Origin: an uncultured Bacteroidota bacterium
Lineage (GTDB): Bacteria > Bacteroidota > Bacteroidia > Flavobacteriales > Flavobacteriaceae
DNA length: 64,000 nucleotides
NCBI GenBank assembly: GCA_902561795.1
Contig: CACERG010000006.1
Coordinates: 20,168 to 84,167 of the forward strand
Reading direction: 5' to 3'
The notes beneath the pieces were generated by a model. The model searched no databases and was not told where the DNA came from. It was given only the letters and a program-made list of their open reading frames with translations. Of the stretch, positions 25,328 to 33,174 are shown piece by piece (positions within the stretch are counted from its first letter, which is position 1; each line of letters opens with the position of its first letter). Made by a program: the position numbers and the translations under genes.

Positions 25328-26992
25328 ATGGAACCAAATAAAAAAATATTAAAAATCCACCCTTTGGACAACTTAATTGTTGCTCTTTCTGACCTGAATA
25401 AGGGAGAGATTTTTAATATCGGTAATAAAAAGATAAAATTAAAAACAGATGTAAAAGCAAAACATAAATTTGCAATCGATAATTTGAATTTGGGAAGCCA
25501 ACTATACTTATACGGAGTTGTTGTCGGAAAAGCAATTAAATCTATATCTGAGGGTGAGGCAGTAAATACGCAAAACATTTGTCATTATACAAAAAGATAT
25601 TCCTTACCTAAAAATCTAAAAAAAACATCTACATCCAATTTATCTAATAATCAATATAGCAGTAAAACCTTTGATGGTTATCATAGAGAGGATGGCAAAG
25701 TAGGAACGGAAAATAATTGGCTTGTAATTCCACTTGTATTTTGTCAAAATCGAAATATAGACGAATTGAAAAAAGCTTTATTAAGTGGCTTAGGATACAT
25801 TAGTTCAAGAGAAAGAGTTTTTGATCTTGAAAGATTAATTTCAAATTTTAAAGCTGGTGCAACGAAATTAGAATTATTGAATCAAAAAGTATTAACATCA
25901 GAAAAGGACAGTTCAAAAAAACCATTATTTTCAAATGTAGATGGGATATATTTTATAAATCATGAAGGGGGATGTGGAGGTTCAAAACATGATTCTGTTA
26001 GCCTCTGCAATTTAATTGCAGGATATATTAATAATCCTAATGTTGCTGGAGCAACTATTTTAAGCCTAGGTTGCCAACATGCCCAAATAAGTCTTTTGGA
26101 AAAATCATTGAAAAGAATAGCTCCGGATCTTAAAAAAACAATTTTCTTTATGGAGCAGCAAAAAAGTAATTCAGAAGAAGAATATTTAGCAGAGTGTATT
26201 AAAAAAACATTTGTTGGTCTTATCGAGGCGAATAAAATTAAGCGTAAACCTGCATCCATACGTAAACTTACCTTAGGATTAGAATGTGGAGGTTCAGATG
26301 GTTTTTCTGGGATATCAGCCAATCCAGTTTTAGGATTTGTTTCTGATATAGTTGTTGGACAAGGCGGCTCAGCAATTTTATCTGAATTTCCCGAATTAAA
26401 TGGCGTTGAACAAGAGTTAATTAATCGATGTACTACTATTGAGAAAGCAAAAAAATTTAAAACTTTAATGCAAAATTATAATAGAAAAGCAACTGCCTTA
26501 GGGGCAGGTTTTGATTCTAATCCATCTCCAGGAAACATTAAAGATGGTCTAATAACAGATGCTATTAAATCAGCTGGAGCTGCAAAAAAAGGTGGAACCT
26601 CCCCGATAGTTGATGTATTAGATTATACAGAACAAACCATTATTCCAGGCTTGAATCTTTTATGTACTCCTGGAAATGATGTTGAATCAACAACAGCACT
26701 TGCAGGATCTGGTGCCAATATTATATTATTTACAACAGGTTTGGGAACTCCCACAGGAAACCCTGCAGTTCCTGTTGTTAAAGTTTCCTCTAATACAAGT
26801 CTATATAATAGCATGGGAGATATTATTGATTTTAATACAGGTAATATTATTGATGGAACTAGTACAATTGAGGATTGTGGAGAAAAACTTTTAAATTTTG
26901 TTTTAGAAGTGGCAAGCGGAAGAGTAAAAGTTTGTGCTCGGGAACTTGGCCAAAATGATTTTATTCCATGGAAAAGAGGTATGTCACTATAA
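25328..26992 (+). CDS. UxaA-family sugar-acid dehydratase, probable L-fuconate dehydratase
   Basis: A 554-residue cytoplasmic enzyme of the altronate/galactarate dehydratase family: an N-terminal SAF domain (about 1-95) and a C-terminal catalytic part. Conserved blocks are EGGCGGS near residue 213, LECGGSDGFSG near 317, TPGNDVEST near 446 and a final Cys-Gly at about 520. UxaA enzymes dehydrate altronate to 2-keto-3-deoxygluconate. Here it heads a gene set for non-phosphorylated L-fucose breakdown that otherwise lacks a dehydratase, so I infer L-fuconate to 2-keto-3-deoxy-L-fuconate. That step is usually done by an unrelated enolase-superfamily enzyme. Ten bases separate it from the next gene. 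Confidence 0.8.
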   Translation: MEPNKKILKIHPLDNLIVALSDLNKGEIFNIGNKKIKLKTDVKAKHKFAIDNLNLGSQLYLYGVVVGKAIKSISEGEAVNTQNICHYTKRYSLPKNLKKTSTSNLSNNQYSSKTFDGYHREDGKVGTENNWLVIPLVFCQNRNIDELKKALLSGLGYISSRERVFDLERLISNFKAGATKLELLNQKVLTSEKDSSKKPLFSNVDGIYFINHEGGCGGSKHDSVSLCNLIAGYINNPNVAGATILSLGCQHAQISLLEKSLKRIAPDLKKTIFFMEQQKSNSEEEYLAECIKKTFVGLIEANKIKRKPASIRKLTLGLECGGSDGFSGISANPVLGFVSDIVVGQGGSAILSEFPELNGVEQELINRCTTIEKAKKFKTLMQNYNRKATALGAGFDSNPSPGNIKDGLITDAIKSAGAAKKGGTSPIVDVLDYTEQTIIPGLNLLCTPGNDVESTTALAGSGANIILFTTGLGTPTGNPAVPVVKVSSNTSLYNSMGDIIDFNTGNIIDGTSTIEDCGEKLLNFVLEVASGRVKVCARELGQNDFIPWKRGMSL

Positions 26993-27002
26993 ATTTAATC
27001 CG

Positions 27003-27788
27003 ATGAATAATAAATTTTCTTTAAAAAATAAAACTGTTATTATAACAGGAGGTGGAAGTGGAATTGGTGAAGCTATTTCATGGACCCTCGCATCCCAAGG
27101 TGCAGTTGTTCATATCTTGGATAATCAACTTGAATCTGCATTGGAAACAGTAAAACATATCATAAAAAACAACTTTATTGGGGTGGCCCACGAATGCGAC
27201 GTTTCAAACAATGTAGAAGTCAATCAAGTCATTCTTGAAATTTGTAAAACATCAAATATTGAAATTCTAATTAATAATGCTGGAATTGCTCATGTCGGGA
27301 ATATAGAAAACTGTAAAGAAGAAGATTTAGACAGATTGTATAATGTTAATATAAAAGGAGTTTATAATTGTTCAAAAGCGGTTATTCCAATTATGAAAAA
27401 AAACAAAAATGGTTTGATTATCAATCTTGCATCTATAGCCTCTAGTGTTGGTATTAGCGATCGATTTGCATATTCGATGACAAAGGGTGCTGTTCTTACT
27501 ATGACTTATTCAATTGCTAAAGATTATGTGAAAGATAACATTAGATGTAATTGTATTTCACCTGCCCGAGTTCATACTCCCTTTGTAGATGGATTTATAA
27601 AAAAGAACTATCCTAATGAAGAAAAAAAAATGTTTGAAAATCTATCAAAAACTCAACCCATAGGACGCATGGGGACCCCACAAGAGATAGCAGACCTTGC
27701 ATTATACCTTTGTTCTGTGGAAGCAAAATTTATAACCGGATCAAATTTTGCAATTGACGGAGGATTTGTAACTCTTAATTCACAATAA
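27003..27788 (+). CDS. SDR, probable 2-keto-3-deoxy-L-fuconate dehydrogenase
   Basis: A 261-residue NAD-dependent SDR. The start is set at ATG 27003; a longer frame reaches 26934 but would overlap the dehydratase gene and add residues not seen in SDRs. The nucleotide loop is TGGGSGIGEA, NNAG follows, and the catalytic Tyr157-S-M-T-Lys161 is complete. The C-terminus TGSNFAIDGGF is standard. From its place between the dehydratase and the FAH-type hydrolase, the likely reaction is oxidation of 2-keto-3-deoxy-L-fuconate to the 2,4-diketo acid. Reaction assignment is by pathway context. Confidence 0.85.
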   Translation: MNNKFSLKNKTVIITGGGSGIGEAISWTLASQGAVVHILDNQLESALETVKHIIKNNFIGVAHECDVSNNVEVNQVILEICKTSNIEILINNAGIAHVGNIENCKEEDLDRLYNVNIKGVYNCSKAVIPIMKKNKNGLIINLASIASSVGISDRFAYSMTKGAVLTMTYSIAKDYVKDNIRCNCISPARVHTPFVDGFIKKNYPNEEKKMFENLSKTQPIGRMGTPQEIADLALYLCSVEAKFITGSNFAIDGGFVTLNSQ

Positions 27789-27789
27789 T

Positions 27790-28653
27790 ATGAAACTAAT
27801 TAGATTTGGTGAACTCAAAAAAGAAAAGCCAGGCATATTAAAATCTGATGGAAAGAGACTCGATGTTTCTGGCTTTGTATCGGATTATGATGAAAACTTT
27901 TTTAAAGAAGAAGGGTACAAAGGTCTTAATAAATGGCTTTCTCTAAATGAAAATTCTTGTCCTGTAGTTGATAAAAGTACCAGATGGGGTTGTCCCTTAG
28001 CAAGGCCATCAAAAATTGTCTGCGTGGGATTAAATTATGCTAAACATGCCAAAGAAAGTGGTATGGAAATACCAAATGAACCTGTTTTATTTTTTAAATC
28101 GACTTCTGCAATTGTAGGACCATATGATCCAATTGTCATACCCAAAGGAAGTGTTAAGACAGACTGGGAGGTAGAACTTGCAATAGTTATTAGTAAGCAA
28201 GCTTCTTATGTTTCAAAGCATGAGGCTTTAAAATATGTAGCTGGCTATGTTCTTCATAATGATGTAAGCGAACGTTCTTTTCAATTAGAGCGTTCGGGAC
28301 AGTGGGTAAAAGGGAAGAGTAGTGACAGTTTTGCTCCTGTAGGCCCATTTATTGCCACTAGTGATGAAATTATAGATCCAAATAATCTTAACCTTTGGCT
28401 TAAACTTAATGGAGAAACTATGCAGGATAGTAATACATCTGATTTTATTTTTAATGTTCAAGAAGTAATAAGTCATATTAGTCAATTTATGACTTTACTT
28501 CCAGGTGATATTATTTCAACAGGAACACCCTTTGGAGTAGGCCTAGGACTAAATCCACCAAAGTACTTAAAAGAAGGAGATGAAGTAGAATTGGGTGTTG
28601 AAGGTCTGGGAATTTCAAAACAAATATGTGTAGCTTATAAAAATGATAATTGA
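27790..28653 (+). CDS. FAH-family hydrolase, probable 2,4-diketo-3-deoxy-L-fuconate hydrolase
   Basis: A 287-residue protein of the fumarylacetoacetate hydrolase family. Landmarks are VGLNYAKHAKE, EPVLFFKST, the metal-binding DWEVELAIVI, HNDVSERSFQ and STGTPFGVGLG. In L-fucose pathways this family splits 2,4-diketo-3-deoxy-L-fuconate into pyruvate and L-lactate, the reaction I infer from its neighbours and from the lactate dehydrogenase at the end of the operon. Its last 11 bases overlap the fuconolactonase gene, indicating translational coupling, and it starts 1 base after the preceding SDR gene. Confidence 0.88.
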   Translation: MKLIRFGELKKEKPGILKSDGKRLDVSGFVSDYDENFFKEEGYKGLNKWLSLNENSCPVVDKSTRWGCPLARPSKIVCVGLNYAKHAKESGMEIPNEPVLFFKSTSAIVGPYDPIVIPKGSVKTDWEVELAIVISKQASYVSKHEALKYVAGYVLHNDVSERSFQLERSGQWVKGKSSDSFAPVGPFIATSDEIIDPNNLNLWLKLNGETMQDSNTSDFIFNVQEVISHISQFMTLLPGDIISTGTPFGVGLGLNPPKYLKEGDEVELGVEGLGISKQICVAYKNDN

Positions 28654-29467
28654 TAGCCATCAACATTTTTGGAATTACAATCCTGAAAGAGATACTTGGA
28701 TAGATGAATCAATGCAAGCACTTAAAAAAAATTTTCTTCCAGAAAATTTAAAACCAATTTTAATTGATAATGGAATAGATGGTTGTATTTCAGTTCAAGC
28801 AGATCAATCATATAAAGAAACTGAGTTTTTACTAAAATGTGCCTCCAATAACAAGTTTGTAAAAGGTGTTGTTGGTTGGGTTGATTTATGTTCACCTGAT
28901 CTAGAAAAAAAATTAAAAAGGTACAGTACAGATAAAAAATTAAAAGGTGTGAGACATATTGTTCAATCTGAACCTAACGAATATTTACTTCGAAAGGATG
29001 TACAAGTTGGAATATCAAAATTATCCAATTTCAACCTTACTTTTGACTTGCTAGTTACTCCAATTCAGCTCCAATCTGCAATTAAGTTGGTAAAGACTTT
29101 TCCTAATCAAAAGTTTGTTCTGGATCATATCGCAAAACCTCGCATATCTGAGCCATTAAACAAAACTTGGGTAAGTGACATAATTAATCTATCGAGACAG
29201 AATAATGTCTTTTGTAAGATTTCCGGATTAGTAACCGAAACAAAAGGATATAATTTTTTGGAAACCGATTTTTTACCTTTTCTAGATATAATATTTCAAT
29301 ATTTTGGTTTTGATAGGATAATGTATGGTTCTGATTGGCCAGTTTGTTTGCTAGCCGCAGACTACAAAAAAGTACTTGAAATAATTACCAATTATTTATC
29401 AAAATACGATTCTAAAACTAGAAAAAAAATAATGGGAACAAATGCCCAAATATTTTATAACTTATAA
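28643..29467 (+). CDS. Amidohydrolase-superfamily L-fucono-lactonase
   Basis: A 274-residue cytoplasmic hydrolase of the amidohydrolase-2 group. DSHQHFW at residues 3-9 gives the first metal motif, DHIAKP near residue 167 another ligand His, and YGSDWPVC with Asp231 the catalytic Asp. The family includes L-fuconolactonase and L-rhamnono-lactonase. Beside an SDR fucose dehydrogenase it should open L-fucono-lactone to L-fuconate. The start overlaps the hydrolase gene by 11 bases, and the next gene follows after 5 bases. Confidence 0.87.
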   Translation: MIIDSHQHFWNYNPERDTWIDESMQALKKNFLPENLKPILIDNGIDGCISVQADQSYKETEFLLKCASNNKFVKGVVGWVDLCSPDLEKKLKRYSTDKKLKGVRHIVQSEPNEYLLRKDVQVGISKLSNFNLTFDLLVTPIQLQSAIKLVKTFPNQKFVLDHIAKPRISEPLNKTWVSDIINLSRQNNVFCKISGLVTETKGYNFLETDFLPFLDIIFQYFGFDRIMYGSDWPVCLLAADYKKVLEIITNYLSKYDSKTRKKIMGTNAQIFYNL

Positions 29468-29472
29468 TTAAA

Positions 29473-30255
29473 ATGGATTTAGGATTAAAGGGTAAAATAA
29501 TAATTGTAACTGGTGGCTCAAAGGGTATTGGTTCTGGTATTGTTTCAGTTTTGCTAGAGGAAGGCGCTATACCCATTATAGTGGGAAGAGACAAAAAGAC
29601 TATTATAAGTGCAGTAAATAAATATAAAGAAAGAAATCTTGAAGTTGGATTTGCATTTGCAGAGTTGACTGATCCGAAGCAATGCGAGCAAGCTGTAAAA
29701 AAAATAATTAATGACTTTAGAAAAATTGATGGTCTAGTAAATAATGCTGGAGTTAATGATGGAATAGGTTTAGAAAAGGGGACATATGAAGACTTTTTAA
29801 ATTCAATAAATAAAAACGTTGCTCACTATTATAAAATGACTCAACTAGTGTTACCCGAACTAAAAAAAAATAAGGGTGCAATTGTAAATATTGGCTCAAA
29901 AGTGTCGGCTACAGGACAAGGGGGGACTTCTGGATATGCTGCTTCATGTGGTGGTAGAAATGCATTAACTAGAGAATGGGCAGTAGAATTAATACCTTAT
30001 TCCATAAGAGTTAATAGTGTAATTGTAGCAGAATGTTATACACCTTTGTATAAAAAATGGGTAGAAAGTTTCGAAAAACCAAAAGAAAAGCTCGCTTCAA
30101 TAACTGATAAAATACCCTTAGAAAAGCGAATGACAACCATTGAAGAGATTGCTAATACAGTAGCTTTTTTGATTTCAGAAAAATCGAGCCATACAACTGG
30201 CCAATTGATTTATGTTGATGGTGGTTATACTCATTTAGATCGAACAATTTTATAA
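29473..30255 (+). CDS. SDR, probable L-fucose dehydrogenase with Lys-to-Cys change
   Basis: A 260-residue SDR with GGSKGIGSG as the nucleotide loop and NNAG near residue 91. The helix reads Tyr155-A-A-S-Cys159-G-G-R-N-A-L-T-R-E-W, so the expected catalytic Lys four residues after Tyr is a Cys (codon TGT). The remainder, including VAECYTPLY and TGQLIYVDGGY, is well conserved, so this is not a decaying gene. Position between lactonase and mutarotase implies oxidation of L-fucose to the lactone. The odd active site may be a lineage feature of this SDR branch. Confidence 0.82.
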   Translation: MDLGLKGKIIIVTGGSKGIGSGIVSVLLEEGAIPIIVGRDKKTIISAVNKYKERNLEVGFAFAELTDPKQCEQAVKKIINDFRKIDGLVNNAGVNDGIGLEKGTYEDFLNSINKNVAHYYKMTQLVLPELKKNKGAIVNIGSKVSATGQGGTSGYAASCGGRNALTREWAVELIPYSIRVNSVIVAECYTPLYKKWVESFEKPKEKLASITDKIPLEKRMTTIEEIANTVAFLISEKSSHTTGQLIYVDGGYTHLDRTIL

Positions 30256-30270
30256 CTGATTCAATTAAAT

Positions 30271-30633
30271 ATGGAGACCGATGATAAAAAAAGGTACTGT
30301 TTAGCGCTAGATTTAAAAAATGATCCAAAAAAAATTCAGGCTTATATAGATCATCATAAAAATGTATGGCCTGAAATTAAAGAAAGTATAAAAAATGCTG
30401 GGATTAATCATCTTGAGATTTTTCACACTCACAATCGATTGTTTATGATTATTGAAGCAGATAAAAATTTTTCAATCCAAAATAAATCTAAAATGGATTC
30501 AGTAAATCCTTTTGTTCAAAAATGGGAACAATTAATGTGGGAGTATCAAAAATCACTGCCCAATACGAAAAAAGGAACTAAATGGGTTATGATGGAAAAA
30601 ATTTATGATTTAGATAAATCACATCGTGATTAA
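30271..30633 (+). CDS. L-rhamnose/L-fucose mutarotase (RhaM family)
   Basis: A 120-residue ferredoxin-like protein of the RhaM family. The conserved HHKNVWPEI (His pair and Trp) near residue 29 and HNRLFMIIEAD near residue 52 are visible. It interconverts the alpha and beta pyranose forms of a 6-deoxy sugar; with a fucose permease and dehydrogenase as neighbours the substrate is most likely L-fucose. It lies 15 bases after the dehydrogenase and 17 bases before the permease. Confidence 0.87.
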   Translation: METDDKKRYCLALDLKNDPKKIQAYIDHHKNVWPEIKESIKNAGINHLEIFHTHNRLFMIIEADKNFSIQNKSKMDSVNPFVQKWEQLMWEYQKSLPNTKKGTKWVMMEKIYDLDKSHRD

Positions 30634-30650
30634 AAATAGTTATTATACTT

Positions 30651-31946
30651 ATGAATGTAAAATCTCCATCTTTAGTTTCTAAGCAAGTATTAGTACCTTT
30701 TATATTGGTTACTTCTCTTTTTGCTCTTTGGGGTTTTGCAAATGACATTACAAATCCAATGGTAGCTGCATTTGGAACGCTTATGGAACTATCAAACGCT
30801 AAAGCAGCTTGGGTACAGTTAGCTTTTTATGGTGGCTATGCAACAATGGCAATACCAGCTGCAATTTTTGTAAGGAGATTCAATTATAAAAAAGGAATTC
30901 TTCTTGGTCTGGCACTATATTCATCAGGTGCACTTCTTTTTTATCCAGCCGCAAAATTTGAAGCATTTGGATATTTTTTGATGTCATTATACATATTAAC
31001 ATTTGGATTAGCTTTTTTGGAAACAACTGCTAGTCCTTACATAATGTCAATGGGTGAAGACAATACTGCAACTCGAAGACTCAATTTAGCACAGGCCTTT
31101 AATCCTTTTGGATCTCTCCTGGGTATGTTTGTTGCATCTAATTTTATTCTTTCAAAATTAAAATCAGATCAAAGAGATATTTCAGGAGAATTACTATTTA
31201 ATTCTTTGGGGGATGCTGAAAAAGCAATAATTAGAACACATGATTTAAGCATAATTAGTATGCCTTATATTATTTTAGGTTTCTTTGTAGCTGGGATGTT
31301 AATCTTAATTACCATTACTAAAATGCCAAACAAAATTAGTGAATCACATTTATCAAATGAACTTGAGGGCTTTATAAGATTATTTCGAAATGCCAATTAT
31401 AGGGAAGGAGTAATTGCTCAAATGTTTTATGTTGGTGCACAAATTATGTGTTGGACATTTATAATACAATACGCTGATAAATTGGGAATACAAAAAGCTC
31501 AGGCTCAAAATTATAATATTTTAGCAATGAGTATTTTTTTAACAAGTAGATTTCTATGTACATATTTAATGAAGTTTATAAGCTCAAAAAAAATGCTAAC
31601 TCTATTTGCAGCTGGAGGGATAATCTCAATTTTTGGAGTTATTTTTATTCATGATATTAGAGGGCTTTATTTTCTAATTGCCACCTCTGCATTTATGTCT
31701 TTAATGTTTCCAACAATATATGGTTTGGCACTTCATGGTTTAGGAAGCGATACTTCATTAGGGGCTGCGGGACTTGTCATGGCAATCGTAGGAGGAGCAC
31801 TTATGCCTCCCTTACAGGGATGGATTGTAGATTTTGAAGCTGTGGGGAACTTTAGGGCAGTAAACATTTCTTTTGTTTTACCTTTAATTTGTTTTTGTGT
31901 TATTGCGACCTATGGTTACCGGACATTAAAAGTTCATAAAAATTAA
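30651..31946 (+). CDS. fucP: L-fucose:proton symporter (FucP-type MFS)
   Basis: A 431-residue 12-helix permease of the major facilitator superfamily, FHS branch. The signature WGFANDITNPMVAAF near residue 25 contains the proton-coupled Asp, and ETTASPYIMSMG near residue 124 together with NLAQAFNPFGSLLG near 144 are typical of FucP/GluP. It should import L-fucose across the inner membrane. It follows the mutarotase and precedes the lactate dehydrogenase by 5 bases in the same operon. A related hexose as substrate cannot be excluded. Confidence 0.9.
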   Translation: MNVKSPSLVSKQVLVPFILVTSLFALWGFANDITNPMVAAFGTLMELSNAKAAWVQLAFYGGYATMAIPAAIFVRRFNYKKGILLGLALYSSGALLFYPAAKFEAFGYFLMSLYILTFGLAFLETTASPYIMSMGEDNTATRRLNLAQAFNPFGSLLGMFVASNFILSKLKSDQRDISGELLFNSLGDAEKAIIRTHDLSIISMPYIILGFFVAGMLILITITKMPNKISESHLSNELEGFIRLFRNANYREGVIAQMFYVGAQIMCWTFIIQYADKLGIQKAQAQNYNILAMSIFLTSRFLCTYLMKFISSKKMLTLFAAGGIISIFGVIFIHDIRGLYFLIATSAFMSLMFPTIYGLALHGLGSDTSLGAAGLVMAIVGGALMPPLQGWIVDFEAVGNFRAVNISFVLPLICFCVIATYGYRTLKVHKN

Positions 31947-31951
31947 ATATC

Positions 31952-33109
31952 ATGAAAACAGACATTCATTACATTAATAGTAAATATCCTTCAATACCCG
32001 ACCTAAGAAATAAAGCTAAATCTAAAATTCCCAGATTTGCTTTTGAATATTTAGATGGTGGCTGTAATGATGATGTAAACTTGAAACGAAATACACAAAG
32101 AATTCGAGAAGTGGAGTTAAAACCTAAATATTTAGTTTCATATAAAGAACCTAGTTTAAAGGTAAACCTATTCGATGAAACATATGATTCACCTTTTGGA
32201 ATTGCACCTATAGGGCTACAAGGTTTAATGTGGCCTAAGGCACCAGAGATTCTTGCCAAAGCTGCTTTTAATCACAATATTCCTTTTATTTTAAGCACCG
32301 TATCTACGTCAAGTATAGAGACTATTTCTGAAATAACTGAAGGGAAATTCTGGTTTCAATTATATCATCCAACCGAAGAAAGTGTAACTAAAGATTTATT
32401 AAAAAGAGCTCAATTATCAGGATGTAAAGTTTTAATTATTCTCGCAGATGTCCCTTCTTTTGGTTATCGCCCTCGAGATATTAGAAATGGATTAGCTATG
32501 CCACCTAAATTATCTATCAAAAACGTAATTCAAGTTTTAAAAAGACCCGAGTGGGCTTTAAAAACTTTGATAAATGGGCAACCATCATTTGAGGTTTTAA
32601 AACCCTATATGCCAAAGGGTTTAAATTTAAAACAATTAGCAAAATTTATGGATAGTACTTTTTCTGGAAGACTAAATGAAGAAAAAATAAAAAAGCTTCG
32701 AGATAGTTGGAGAGGTAAATTGGTCATTAAAGGGACTGAATCTATTCACGATATTGAAAAAGCATACAAATTGGGAGTTGATGGTGTTATAATATCTAAT
32801 CATGGAGGAAGGCAAGTTGACGTTGGACAGGCAACAGTAGATTCATTAAATACCATTGCACCAATCTACAAAGGCAAATTAAAAATAATGATGGACAGTG
32901 GAATCCGAGGAGGTGCTGATGTTGCAAGAGTTTTAGGAGTTGGGGCGGACTTTACATTTTTAGGCAGGTCGTTTATGTATGGTGTTTCTGCTCTAGGCTC
33001 AACAGGAGGTACTCATACAATATCTGTAATTAAAAAGCAGTTGAAACAGATTATGGAGCAACTAGGTTGCGGTGAAATAAAAGATTTTGTTGATACAAGA
33101 ATAGATTAG
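31952..33109 (+). CDS. lldD: FMN-dependent alpha-hydroxy-acid (L-lactate) dehydrogenase
   Basis: A 385-residue TIM-barrel flavoprotein. The N-terminal FAFEYLDGGCNDD and the active-site SNH284GGRQVD (catalytic His, substrate Arg) are diagnostic, and the C-terminal DSGIRGGADVAR plus LGRSFMYG bind the FMN phosphate. It most likely oxidises the L-lactate released by fucose cleavage to pyruvate, linking the pathway to the respiratory chain. It is the last gene of the eight-gene operon and is convergent with the trehalose gene across 65 bases. Confidence 0.88.
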   Translation: MKTDIHYINSKYPSIPDLRNKAKSKIPRFAFEYLDGGCNDDVNLKRNTQRIREVELKPKYLVSYKEPSLKVNLFDETYDSPFGIAPIGLQGLMWPKAPEILAKAAFNHNIPFILSTVSTSSIETISEITEGKFWFQLYHPTEESVTKDLLKRAQLSGCKVLIILADVPSFGYRPRDIRNGLAMPPKLSIKNVIQVLKRPEWALKTLINGQPSFEVLKPYMPKGLNLKQLAKFMDSTFSGRLNEEKIKKLRDSWRGKLVIKGTESIHDIEKAYKLGVDGVIISNHGGRQVDVGQATVDSLNTIAPIYKGKLKIMMDSGIRGGADVARVLGVGADFTFLGRSFMYGVSALGSTGGTHTISVIKKQLKQIMEQLGCGEIKDFVDTRID

Positions 33110-33174
33110 TGGCAAATAAATTTAAAATCCATCCTAACCTATTAACAGAGATTATTATTTAAAAGTACAAACTG

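Noticed and set aside
26934..27002. Longer N-terminus for the SDR in the fucose operon
   Set aside because: It overlaps the dehydratase gene and adds residues absent from SDRs; ATG 27003 starts right before the first strand.
33110..33174. TTAACAG/CTGTTAA inverted repeat between lldD and otsAB as a terminator
   Set aside because: The loop is more than 20 bases and there is no clear T-run, so support is too weak.
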